This document shows, piece after piece, positions 37,663 to 62,478 of a stretch of DNA of 64,000 nucleotides. Origin of the DNA: Istiophorus platypterus (Eukaryota > Chordata > Actinopteri > Istiophoriformes > Istiophoridae). The stretch covers positions 11,924,214-11,988,213 of the forward strand of contig CM029111.1 of the NCBI GenBank assembly GCA_016859345.1. The letters run 5' to 3'. The notes under the pieces were generated by a model. That model was not told the origin of the DNA and searched no databases. It saw nothing but the letters and a program-made list of their open reading frames with translations. How positions within the stretch are numbered: the stretch's first letter is position 1; each line of letters starts with the position of its first letter. Made by a program: the position numbers and the translations under genes.

Positions 37663-38910
37663 CCTCCTTCTCCTCCTTCTCCTCCTTCTCCTCCTCCTCC
37701 CCCTCCTCTGGTGCATCATCATACTGGCCAGGAGTTACATCAGTAACCTGGTCTAAGTCAGTGTCTATGATTATGCAGTCTGAGCTTGACTGCTGTGCAG
37801 GACTCAGAGTGATATCAGAGTGAGCAGATGATATCTCTATTTCAGCAGGGCTTTGTTGATCATTTTCTTCCTCTTGCAACTGCTGCAGCTGCTCAGATGC
37901 ATTAACAAACATCACCTCATCATCATTGTCCACATCATCTGCAGTGGCTAACTGAGGCTCCACTGATCTGCCCCTCCCTCTGCCCCTTCCTCTCCCTTTT
38001 CCCCTACCTCTACCTCTACCCCGACCCCTTCCTCTAGCCTTTCCTCTTCCACCTTTACCCACTCTTGCTTGTGTGTCTCCCTGCCTGGCTTTAGATGCCA
38101 GCTGCTCTTTAATCTGTATCAGAGTCATTTCATCACTGTCCTCATCTTGACTAGAGATCAACACAGCATCATCCGTCTCTCCTCCTGTCACATTGTCAGG
38201 AGCAACCGACTGCAAAATTTCCATGTCATCAGTGGATTCCATATTATCAAGCACCTCGGCTTCATCTATAGCCTGTGGAGGTATGACATCAGTAGCTTCC
38301 AAAATGTCAGGGGCTGCCAGAGTTTCTGGCATGTTCATCGACAAGCCCTCATTCCCACCAAGCAGTGAAAAGGCAGTATGGAAGGCAGACCCAAAATCCT
38401 GCCATAGGCTGGGGTCAAGGCTCCCTCCTACAGATGCCTCTGAGGCTGACTTGCTCCCCTCTGATGCAGGTGAGGATGGAGAAGACCACTCGAGGTCATC
38501 TATAACAGTCCTAGTTGTGCACATAGCTTTCTGAGTGGTGCGTGTCTCTGTAGTGGGCTGGGGTGTCTGGTTGGTTCGACGACTTCTGCCTCGACGCACA
38601 AGTGGAGGGCTGTGTGTTAGGTCTCCAACTTCTTCCATGAACTCCCTCCTAGCAATTGTTGTCCGCCTGAAGCCCCAGGACTTTTTAACCTGTGACAAAG
38701 TTGGCCTAACAATCGATTCTGCCCCTTCTGTTTGGCTCTTCTGTCCCTCTATAGAAAAACAGGAACATACAGAATTAACATATGGGAACCTTCATTTCTT
38801 TGATGTCCATCTACAGCTAGAGTTTTGTCATAGATTAATAAATCCGTTTTACCTGAATTATTGTCATCTGTGACAATGTCATCTTCTACTGGGTCCATAC
38901 TGACATCCAT
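7526..38910 (-). CDS. dido1: death inducer-obliterator 1, long (DIDO3-type) form, 15 coding exons
   Basis: Nuclear chromatin/RNA polymerase II factor. Coding exons in gene order: 38910-38853, 38748-37530, 37406-37148, 36910-36611, 36432-36252, 20022-19494, 18923-18764, 18605-18489, 18354-18232, 18065-17909, 17798-17174, 17082-16929, 16836-16747, 16649-16454, 15258-7526. They total 3,967 codons including the stop, with phase conserved at each junction. WGFRRTTIARRE near the N-terminus matches human DIDO1. PHD finger at about 412-465 (CICRQKHNK, then CCDSCQEWFHGDC with the aromatic-cage Trp); DIDO1-type Cys motif CIGPGCSKQALPDSVYC at about 556; TFIIS central domain at about 830-935; SPOC at about 1265-1415 (LIRFHPATEEEEVAY). 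Then YDPE motifs, a conserved coiled coil (LEELNKQIEEQKRQL, about 1710-1750), an RS-like basic block (about 1895-1990) and an R/G/P repeat domain. The start at 38910 opens MDVSMDPVEDD; an in-frame second ATG is 12 nt on. Human DIDO3 is about 2,240 aa, so this copy is much longer because of the last exon. Confidence 0.97.
8120..11260 (-). repeat. dido1: coding tandem repeat array in dido1 (27-aa R/G/P units)
   Basis: The core (about 9300-11100) is built from units of about 27 residues (81 bp). Each has an ERRGPAMEGP-type half followed by a DRRGPEGPDFRGPGP-type half. About thirty [DE]RRGP-like motifs can be counted. Units become degenerate toward both ends, and looser GP-rich sequence reaches about 12650. 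The human protein has a different repeat, GPRG..P.QF, in the same place, so an R/G/P-rich low-complexity domain is conserved while the unit is not. The array spans residues of about 2,720-3,770. Confidence 0.92.
13460..13740 (-). other. dido1: RS/RD-like basic region in dido1
   Basis: A Ser/Arg/His/Asp-rich block of about 90 residues (RSPSRRSQRRSPSHSRRRRE is part of it). Such blocks resemble SR-protein domains and nuclear-speckle targeting sequences. In human DIDO3 a comparable RD/RE-rich block lies at the extreme C-terminus, whereas here it precedes the repeat array. Confidence 0.75.
15259..16453 (-). other. dido1: dido1 intron 14
   Basis: A 1,195-bp intron that splits the SPOC domain at a Pro-Gly codon pair. 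It has normal GT and AG ends. Nothing beyond AT-rich sequence was recognised inside. Confidence 0.7.
17485..17600 (-). repeat. dido1: Ser-Pro tandem repeat in dido1 exon 11
   Basis: Reads as four to five copies of a 9-aa unit of the form (D/E)SPASP(I/T)xx, for example DSPASPTLE then SPASPITE. Copies are 27 bp apart and diverged at DNA level. The block sits between the TFIIS-like and SPOC domains in a linker, and is rich in possible proline-directed phosphorylation sites. Confidence 0.85.
17909..18077 (-). other. dido1: dido1 exon 10 with two in-frame acceptors 12 nt apart
   Basis: This exon encodes the HLFDLKCKICT block that matches human HLFDLNCKICT. Two AG acceptors, before 18077 and before 18065, both keep the frame and would include or omit four residues (VSSQ). 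The inner one has the better pyrimidine tract. Usage cannot be decided from sequence. Confidence 0.55.
22350..23400 (-). mobile_element. decayed Tc1/mariner-type transposon
   Basis: The minus strand carries broken transposase blocks in several frames. One is an ETKVESFGKN-type block (about 22750-22790), the Tc1 DETKVELFG signature with the first Asp changed to Asn. Another is NTIPTVKYGG...WGCFAAS (about 22640-22700), and beyond it a QDNDPEH-type and a WPSQ..DLN-type block (about 22420-22530). The catalytic Asp change, stop codons and frame breaks mean it is dead. The flank at 23030-23400 is a further diverged part of the same or an adjacent DNA repeat. No terminal inverted repeats could be fixed. 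Confidence 0.8.
29005..29225. repeat. (AT)n/(AC)n microsatellite block
   Basis: About 220 bp of almost pure AT dinucleotide with short ATAC and CACA interruptions, in dido1 intron 5. The long open frames across it are repeat artefacts. Confidence 0.95.
31690..31960 (+). mobile_element. short Tc1-like transposase fragment
   Basis: Plus-strand sequence near 31770-31800 reads SPDLNPIENL, the invariant block before the last catalytic acidic residue of Tc1/mariner transposases. A downstream QRLIGSM-type block resembles the family C-terminus. It is much shorter than a full copy, broken by stops, and without visible ends. Confidence 0.55.
33028..33449. mobile_element. non-autonomous MITE with TTAA target duplication (piggyBac-like)
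   Basis: The left end AGGTCCTCTGTGGAGTTTTC and the inverted right end AGGTTCCCTGTGGAGTGTTTC form imperfect terminal repeats of about 20 bp. TTAA occurs immediately outside both ends, at 33024-33027 and 33450-33453. That is the target duplication of piggyBac elements. At 422 bp it has no transposase frame. Confidence 0.7.
34215..34562 (+). CDS. unidentified plus-strand ORF nested in dido1 intron 5
   Basis: I do not recognise this protein. The frame encodes 115 residues with a mixed, non-repetitive composition in the first 75 (for example LQYNEDFSQWLRGMEHF and LLFTVEWSPGGN), then a Ser-rich tract from a (TCC)n run, and it ends SYVSV. The sequence TTGATTTGCAG at 34236-34246 just ahead of TACAATGAGG would be a usable acceptor, so this could be a last exon rather than a complete gene. 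Plus-strand AATAAA hexamers follow at about 35361, 35421 and 35476. No upstream partner exons were found, and chance remains a real possibility. Confidence 0.3.
   Translation: MVNCKRYLDLQYNEDFSQWLRGMEHFTDGGQVTLQYHLRRNVTTNLLFTVEWSPGGNLFLASAQVNPQVSSEVLQQEEVNSSSNSYSSSSPFLSSSIPDAQSLFIQDPIQSYVSV
36088..36251 (-). other. dido1: candidate alternative 3' end for a short dido1 isoform
   Basis: Reading on past the exon 5 donor (T|GTATGT at 36252/36251) continues the frame for about 54 codons to a stop at 36088. An unspliced intron-retaining transcript would encode a PHD-only protein. This fits the known existence of a short DIDO1 isoform lacking TFIIS and SPOC domains. No convincing minus-strand AATAAA was found just downstream. 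Confidence 0.3.
37615..37700 (-). repeat. dido1: (GAA/GGA)n coding microsatellite: Lys/Glu tract in dido1
   Basis: A purine-only run on the coding strand encodes a poly-Glu/Lys segment of about 25 residues just N-terminal to the PHD finger. Confidence 0.9.
37970..38060 (-). repeat. dido1: Gly-Arg dipeptide repeat in dido1 exon 2
   Basis: About 30 residues of almost pure GR alternation with a few K and A (residues about 249-280). This is an RGG/GR-type low-complexity segment, typical of RNA-binding and condensate-forming proteins and of arginine methylation substrates. Confidence 0.9.
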
Positions 38911-39229
38911 AGGTAGCAAAAGCTGTCAAAAACAGAGGATTTGTTACAATACAATCTTAAAGGAGATTCAACTATTGGTAAGTCGGATGAGGCCTTAATG
39001 TAGAAAAAAAAGGTACCTCTACAACTAATAAGCCGATAGCTGCCGAGGCCTAATTTTCAGGACTTGTTAACTGTCTTTCCAATTGTCTCTCCATGTGCCT
39101 GGGATGGAAAATACACCAAAGCAGCCACATTAGATTATGGCTGATTATTGACTTCAAAAATTCATACCTCTAATTCATGTACCAATCGCTGAACTGCTAT
39201 TTCATTAGAGTCATCAACCTAAATCTAAT

Positions 39230-39515
39230 GGGATCTTAATAGAACATCCCTTTGATAAATCGTACCTTTATAAAAGTTACAATTTTGTTGTTTGTTGATG
39301 CCACTTTAGAGAAGCTTTGATTCAACTACTGTTGAACTGTTTAATCTTGGGGGGTGTTTCTCATAGACGTCTCTAAGCAACGATTTAAACCAACAGTGAA
39401 CATTATAACTGCTATAAATGTGGGATTTCTTTCAGGTCTGTTGTGTCAGACTTTGTGTTTGTTTTTGCTAGATGTAGCTTATAAACTGTTAAATGAGTGT
39501 ATATTCACATTTATA
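39230..39515 (-). repeat. dispersed repeat, copy A (inverted relative to 40240-40640)
   Basis: Its reverse complement aligns through most of its length with 40240-40640, for example around AGTTGAATCAAAxCTTCTCT. It lies in a 5' UTR intron of dido1. It is diverged by indels and substitutions and has no coding content. Confidence 0.65.
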
Positions 39516-40051
39516 TGCATTAACGAAGACCAGAAAAACCTATTTGGGGGCATTGACGGTATTTTTTTTACAACTACCTGACATTTTATAAATTTTATAA
39601 ACTGTCAGATGTATTGATAATGAAAATAATTGTTCATTGCAGCCTTATAGTTCTCCTAGGATGGAATAATAGTGAAAATGATAATTGCTTGGTACCAAAA
39701 AAAAAAAAAAACACAAACACACACACAACTTTACAACAAATACAAAATAGAATAACAGAACAAGATTTTGATACAGAGTGCCTCTAAAAGACCGGGGCTA
39801 AAAGATGGAGGGTGGAGGAGATAAGTGAGACAGTTTGGTTTGATCAAATTAATGATAATGACTAACTCTAACAAAGTGTATTTGCTCAGGTACTGTAACT
39901 AAGTAAAATTTTGAGTTACATGAGGTTTTGCTTGAATATTCCCAATTTGTGCTAATTTTTACTACTTCTCTAATACAATTTAGAGGGAAATATTGTATTT
40001 CACAGACAGTTTTTTTTTATTTGTATATCAGAACTTTTTTTTCCTTTTTAA

Positions 40052-40797
40052 GGGCTGCAACTAACCATTATTTTCATTGTCAGTTAACCTGCCAATTCTT
40101 TTCTTGATGCAAGAAAATAATGAAAGTGAAAAAATAGGGGGGGGGGATTTACATCTGCTCTGACTCCAAAGTAATGTCTTCAACTTGCTTGATTTGTCCA
40201 ACCAACAGCCAAAAACACAGTGGTATTGAATTTAAGGTCATACACTCAGTTGTCTGTTTATTATGTAGTATAATTAGCTAAAACCAATGCAGTCTAATGC
40301 ACCAGTCCTGCAATGAATTCTACCATAATGAAGGCTGCAATGTTAAATTTTTGCTGAAACTGTTATTCGCTAATTATTAGAAACACCGTTTAGTGTAATA
40401 CAGTTCAAGAGTAGTTGAATCAAAACTTCTCTAAAGCAGTGTCAACAAGTACTAAACGCTACAACCTTTATTGAGGTATCAAAGGTCTAGTCCAACAAAA
40501 ATGTTGATCCTTCAGTTAAATCAAAACCTCTTTAAGACAGTTTGAACAAAACTAGACATTATAATCTTTACGAGCATGAACATTTATGCAGGGCTTCTGT
40601 ATTAGACTGAATTAGTTTCAGGTAAGTGTACCTAGTAAACTGACAAATGTTTTCATATGATAAAGTAAGGCAGCAAATCCTCACAATTTAGAGGCTTAAA
40701 ACCAGCGGGTTTTTTTTTTTTAATTTTTGTCTTTATAAATAACTGGAACGATAATTCGAATATCAAAATAGTTGTCGGTCGACTAATCGCTGCAGCT
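40052..40797 (+). mobile_element. fish MITE interrupted by another repeat
   Basis: Begins GGGCTGCAACTAACCATTAT and ends AATCGCTGCAGCTATG. These are the inverted-type ends of a very common teleost MITE family. Interior words such as TTGTCCAACCAACAGCC also match the family as I know it. The 5' and 3' halves are separated by about 450 bp of another repeat (40240-40640), so this is a nested insertion. Confidence 0.6.
40240..40640 (+). repeat. dispersed repeat, copy B, nested in the MITE
   Basis: Matches copy A at 39230-39515 in the opposite orientation. A further degenerate direct copy of its AGTTGAATCAAAACTTCTCT-type segment is seen about 110 bp on, near 40515. Confidence 0.6.
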
Positions 40798-40974
40798 ATG
40801 TCCAGTGTCCATATAATGTAATCGACCCAGATCGAATGGTTTATTTATGCAAAGTGGTCAAAAGGACTGAGAAGTGGGTGGGCTAACAACAATTTCCCTG
40901 CACTTTATATTTAACTGACACCTGATAGCAAAACAGAAACGAAACAACAGGCCTTTCTAATTTACCTAACGTAC

Positions 40975-41032
40975 CTCAGTCGCTCGGGGAGGCGCAGAAA
41001 CGAAACGCCCTTGCAAACGCTCAAGAGTTTTT
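40975..41032 (-). other. dido1: candidate non-coding 5' UTR exon of dido1
   Basis: A 58-bp segment bounded by a strong acceptor (CTTCCCCCTCTGCAG, at 41033) and a strong donor (GAG|GTACGT at 40975/40974). It contains no ATG on the minus strand. Whether it is constitutive, alternative or unused cannot be told. Confidence 0.5.
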
Positions 41033-41234
41033 CTGCAGAGGGGGAAGAGGAGCCTTGTTTCTGGTGGCGACCGACATTGTTCTTTGCGGCTAGTTTAGCT
41101 AACCGCTAGCTGCTACGCTGCCTGGTAACAACAGACCAATACGCCTGGAGGCTAATGGTCTCCAAAGACAGCAGCGCGGGATTTAAACGTTACACGCTTG
41201 TACACTGACGCCGCGGGGAAAACAGAAATCCTAC

Positions 41235-41330
41235 CTTAAACATAAACGACAATTTTTCCAATTACGGTTAGATTCGCTTGGCTAGCTAGCTAGCTTGCAC
41301 AGTCTTCCATTTTCTCTGCAGTGCCGAGAC
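41235..41330 (-). other. dido1: probable first (non-coding) exon of dido1
   Basis: It lies just downstream of the TCTCGCGAGA motif and ends in AAG|GTAGGA at 41235/41234. It includes a (GCTA)n stretch. The 5' boundary is approximate. It would splice to the optional exon at 41032 or directly to the exon with the start codon at 38922. Confidence 0.5.
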
Positions 41331-41335
41331 GCAGA

Positions 41336-41345
41336 TCTCGCGAGA
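41336..41345. promoter_or_regulatory. dido1: TCTCGCGAGA core promoter motif, dido1
   Basis: A perfect palindromic TCTCGCGAGA in the only CpG-rich block of the area (about 40960-41360). This motif marks TATA-less CpG-island promoters of broadly expressed vertebrate genes and is reported to be bound by ZBTB33 and related factors. The position directly before the inferred first exon supports a dido1 start here. Confidence 0.7.
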
Positions 41346-42972
41346 AGTTGTCGCGGGACTGAAGGCACCATGGTTACAGTGTCTGTTAATCCTCCATTCA
41401 TTTTATCGTTTGTATTTTTCGTTCACGTGTATTGAAATAATGTTTTTAGAATAACAGCCTAAATACCTAGATTTTCGCAAACAAACTCCTTTAGCCCGGA
41501 CTTTAGCATTCAAGCACAAATTAATACAGCACAGATACTTTACATTGAACGTATTGGTAAATGATAAAACAAATTCCTTTTCGCCGTTTTATCGCTCATG
41601 GTTTAAGAACAAACCAGCTGGTAAGTAAAAATGTTGTGTTACTGTCATGTTCATAATTCCCTCACAAGCATCCCAGTCACATCATAATCCTATTGTTGGT
41701 AGGGCTGTAAATACTTTGATTATCAAACTATTTTCTTTTGTAATTATTGATCAATTTGCCAATGAATTTGCCAATATCTTCAAATGTCTTGTTTTTTTTT
41801 TTTTTGACCGACACACTTAAACCCAAACGTATCCAAATTACTATCACGCGTGCCGAAGAAAAAAGTATCAAATTCTTACATTTGAGAAGCTAGAAACAGC
41901 AAACATTTGACATTTGTGCTTAAAACATTAATAAAACGATTATATTTGATCATGAAAATAGTCGATCGATTCAGTTGAGTCAAAAAGTTAATTTCCTGGT
42001 GGCTAATTTTCTGATGACCGTTGATGACTAACTAATCAATAAATGATTTATTTATTACAGCTATCATTTTTTTTTTAGCTCTACTTACATTTTTGTTGGA
42101 GATATTGCAAATTGCAATTCAGGATAAACTGTGCTATAACAGGCACAACAAAAATACTTTGAACGCTTACATTTCCTGCAGCACATTTCTGTCTGGTCTT
42201 CTATTTTGGGTTATAAAAAAAAAGGCTTGCTGTATCCAACATAAATACAGAATGAATAATTAAGTTAAAGAAGTTTGCTTCAGAAAAGAAGCATTGGAAA
42301 GATTTAGGATTGTTATAGAATCATCTTGTGATTTTTGTAATTCAGACAAGAACAACTTTCACTTGTTTTTTTTTATTGTGTTTAATCTTGTTTATTTTCA
42401 GGGAGATGTGCAATATTTTCTCAGTAGGAAAAAGGAACTAATGTGCATATTGATGCATTTGATGTGAACTTGTCTTGTGGATAGTGGGAGAGAAGTGAAT
42501 GTTTCTTTCATAATTCTGTTGCTGATCATTCTGGGTATATTCCATGTCCCGGATGTTCTTAAATGGATTCAGGCACTATGGCACCTTCATTAAAGATTTG
42601 AAGATCAAAAAGCAGAAGAAGATTTTCCATATTTTAAAGGAATATAATTTAAACTTTAAATTTTTTTACCCATGAATGAACTTCAATGGATCAGTGGACT
42701 AGTTTTTGTTCAATGTTTGATGTACTGCTTCAGTCTAAACAGTAAAAAGGAAAAAAAAAAAAAACAAAGGAAAGGAAGCTACCATGGTTACCTGTTCACT
42801 GATCTATATCAGTGGACATATTCAATTTCTGACTATGAATGAATTAAGGTATAATGGGCAAATTAGTCATCGGAGAAATGTTTTCCATTCAATTCATGAT
42901 GGAAATTTGATTCCTAATCACTCTGACGACAAAGGAAATTAAAGCAACAGACACCACGGTGATCCGACCATT
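41346..42972. other. intergenic DNA between dido1 and zmynd8
   Basis: About 1.6 kb of AT-rich sequence with no supported gene. It contains the MITE at 41698-42066 and several A/T homopolymers. Confidence 0.6.
41698..42066 (+). mobile_element. fish MITE (same family as 40052-40797), uninterrupted copy
   Basis: Begins AGGGCTGTAAATAC and ends ATTACAGCTAT, matching as imperfect inverted ends. Inner words CTTCAAATGTCTTGTTTT, GACCGACACACTTAAACCCA and ACATTTGAGAAGCTAGAAAC are landmarks of this widespread teleost repeat as I know it. It has no coding capacity. Confidence 0.65.
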
Positions 42973-44051
42973 TTTATTTTTTTTGCTTCACGAGTCCATA
43001 TATTGTATGTACAATATGTAAACAAGAACGAGACACAAGCTCAAAACATACATGCTCACAGGAAATTATATCCAGCCAAAATGCAGTTTCTATTTATACC
43101 TACCCAGTTCTTAGACACAGTCTGACAAGGGCTTACATCAGCTTTGGAAACTGGCTAAACAAGAGACTTCGCTCTGTGCTGACATTCATGTGAAGTAATT
43201 TATTTTCAAATAACGTTTTGGGGTTTTTTTTGTTTTTTTGTTTGTTTTTTTTTTTTTTAGACACATAGAAATGTGATTTCATTAAACATACTATAAAAAC
43301 ATATAACACTATAAATATTGTTCAGTTATCTTCTTACAAAAAACCTTTGTACAGTTTAAATTTTGTAGTTATTTTTAATAAATCACAGATACTTTTTTAT
43401 GTAGGCCTATACAATGTGGAACAACAATACAAAACTGGTATGAGCCAAAAATATCACTGCTGACATGAAGAGCACATGGCTGAAGACAAAAACTTTAAAC
43501 TTGCATTACTCAATATACCTCATTTGACATGAGGAGCACATGTTTAAAAAAAAAAAGTTGAAATTTTTTGCATAACTCAAAATACCTCTTTTGGCACCAT
43601 GATAAATGAGTATTGACTATTGATGGCTGTTTCAATTTTTTCTGTCTCATAATATGGAGAGCAATCAACAAAATAAAACTGCCATGAAGTACTTAAGAGC
43701 AGCAATGAGAGCGATAATGTAGAAAATATTCTGTGGGGTGATACAATCTTGTTGAGACAGGAAACAAAGTGGTAACAGAGCTATAGCATAAAACTACAGT
43801 ATGAAAACATACAGACTCACATTTTATTTCTCAAGACATTCTACTTTCACATGATGAATCCACCTGAACATATGATTTGTGGAAACTGTGAGTGAGGGAA
43901 AACCGAAAAGGTCAGCCAAGCAGATGTACATGTGGGAATGGAGAAATCAAAGTGATTTGTCACAGAGGTGCAGGCCTTCAAGCACCAAGTTTGACACCAC
44001 GAGCCCAGCGGTGGCCTTGCAAAATCTGTCAGAGTTTCTGTAGCATAGCAG
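42973..44051 (-). other. zmynd8: zmynd8 3' UTR
   Basis: About 1.1 kb from the TAA to a minus-strand AATAAA at 42973-42978. A nearer AATAAA at 43823-43828 would give a UTR of about 0.2 kb. Extent is inferred from hexamers only. Confidence 0.5.
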
Positions 44052-60924
<16,873 letters not shown>

Positions 60925-60946
60925 GGCTGCCTGACACACTGTTATG

Positions 60947-60964
60947 TCAACACTTATAAAACAT
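60947..60964 (-). other. zmynd8: short upstream ORF in the zmynd8 leader
   Basis: ATG TTT TAT AAG TGT TGA lies 23 nt ahead of the main ATG at 60924. It would be in the 5' UTR if transcription starts upstream of 60964 and the leader is unspliced here. It could damp translation. Confidence 0.3.
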
Positions 60965-61100
60965 GGAGGACACTCTCAGCCCTCAGCCGGGGAAGGCTCC
61001 GCTCTTCAGGCAAGGCGATCAGGCCCCAGTGATGTTAGCCAGATCCTGACTGGTCGCTTTCCTCACAGGCAAGATACAAGGCCGCGCCTGATTGGCCGAA
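60965..61100 (-). promoter_or_regulatory. zmynd8: candidate zmynd8 promoter region
   Basis: A somewhat GC-rich block upstream of the start codon, with a CCAAT box on the minus strand (61091-61095). An alternative is that the ATG exon is spliced from a further non-coding exon, because ACATAACAG at about 60947 could serve as an acceptor. Confidence 0.35.
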
Positions 61101-61109
61101 ATGTTTCCT

Positions 61110-62393
61110 GAGTAATTATCTTTGTTCAGTGCAGGCAGGGGCAGCACTGTGAGTGTCAGAGACAGGGGAAGAAAAATAAGCATAGAGCTAGGCCTAAAAC
61201 CACAAAATAACGTGATTAATATGAAGAGCTTTGACATACAAACCCCATATGACAGTGTTTTCAAGCTTCCAACTGTAGAATCTGGTGGCAGTTGTCTTAT
61301 TTGAAGGCTTTAGAAGTAGAAATGGCAGCATGTAGAGTATGAAGAGCAGGACACCATGGCTTCTCTGCACAAGCCTCCATTTTTATTTTTTTTTTTCATG
61401 TGGCACAGGCCTTTGTTTAAACTCCTCCCTCCCTCTTGGCTGTTTCCAGAGAAAAGACAGGCTACAGCTCTTCAACTAGTTTAGCAATTCGCTCTGCAAA
61501 AGACGAGAGATTAGGCAGGTAAAATGAGATAATGTAATAAAAACAATTCTATAGTGTGTTGTAAAGGGAAAAGGTTACCATTCGTTTTTATGTCACATGT
61601 TACTGTTGCTACTGTTACACCCTTAATGTATAATGACCCAATGACAGTAAACCAAACACAGAAAATGTATGTACAAGCTTGTGTTTTGTAAACTGAATTA
61701 AAATAAAATAAAATGTGCATTTCCCTTTCCCTTCCTCCATAGAAAGAAATACTAGAATTAAAGACTGATTTTGGGAGAGGGAGTAGTTTCCTGGTTAATG
61801 TCTGTGCTAAACAGTGGTCATCAATAATTAAATGCAGATGGATAAAGCACCATTTTTTTCTTGTCCATTCCCCTTTTCATAACAACTCTGCCATAAATAC
61901 AATCTGAGGGACATTTTAAATGTTCCTATGTATCTTTTGTTCACTCAAAAACTACATTCTTTTTAGAAATTGAAATTCCCGGTGTTGTACTTGACTGCAT
62001 TATATCAAAACATGTTTCTCTTACTCCTTCATAGATGTGAATGATGTGTCCAAATATTAGAGAATAAAAATTCTTAATGCGATGTAACCACCAACACAGT
62101 ATAAAGACCTCTGAAACTAACATGGTTTTAATTTAGTTAGACATTCTGCATTGTAATGAAAGTCCACTCCATTAGTTTACGGCCTTAGATCAAGGAATTA
62201 TACATAGGTTTCAATTTTATATGTATATATATATATATATGCATACAATCAAATGTAAAACTAGGACAAGCTATGGCAGTGAAAACAATCATTGAGAACC
62301 CAGGAAGATCAGGGCCGTGTTGAATTAGCACAGCTCTGTGAACCGGTTTAGGTGATCGTGCTTTTCATCTGGAAGCGTAGGGAGAAAAGAAAG
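61110..62393. other. intergenic DNA upstream of zmynd8
   Basis: AT-rich. I see no gene here. A short (AT)n run is at about 62221-62240. A non-coding first exon of zmynd8 could be hidden here but none was identified. Confidence 0.5.
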
Positions 62394-62398
62394 AAAAA
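62394..62398 (-). terminator. RNA polymerase III T-run terminator
   Basis: TTTTT on the minus strand about 8 nt after the tRNA 3' end, as expected for Pol III termination. Confidence 0.8.
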
Positions 62399-62405
62399 CA
62401 GCGTG

Positions 62406-62478
62406 CGCCCAACGTGGGGCTCGAACCCACGACCCTGAGATTAAGAGTCTCATGCTCTACCGACTGAGCTAGCCGGGC
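62406..62478 (-). tRNA. tRNA-Lys (anticodon CTT)
   Basis: A complete 73-nt cloverleaf. The acceptor stem GCCCGGC pairs with GTTGGGC (two G-U pairs). The D-arm is GCTC...GAGC. The anticodon stem TGAGA/TCTCA closes the loop CTCTTAA with anticodon CTT (62445-62443). The T-arm GTGGG/CCCAC has the loop TTCGAGC. The discriminator is G. The B-box GGTTCGAGC is intact and there is no intron. It decodes AAG as lysine. It looks functional rather than a SINE head: there are no stem mismatches and no A-rich tail, and a T-run terminator follows. Confidence 0.97.

Noticed and set aside
38689..38700. TGTCACAG|GTTAAA at 38690 as the dido1 exon 2 acceptor
   Set aside because: The frame stays open upstream to 38748, and the acceptor there joins exon 1 in the right phase (GAG codon). 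Using 38690 would break phase with exon 1.
39018..39051. Small segment between AG and GT in the dido1 5' region as a further non-coding exon
   Set aside because: The acceptor lacks a pyrimidine tract. The support is too weak beside the better exon at 40975-41032.
62406..62478. tRNA-like head of a SINE
   Set aside because: The cloverleaf is intact, there is no tRNA-unrelated body or A-rich tail, and a T-run terminator follows within 10 nt.
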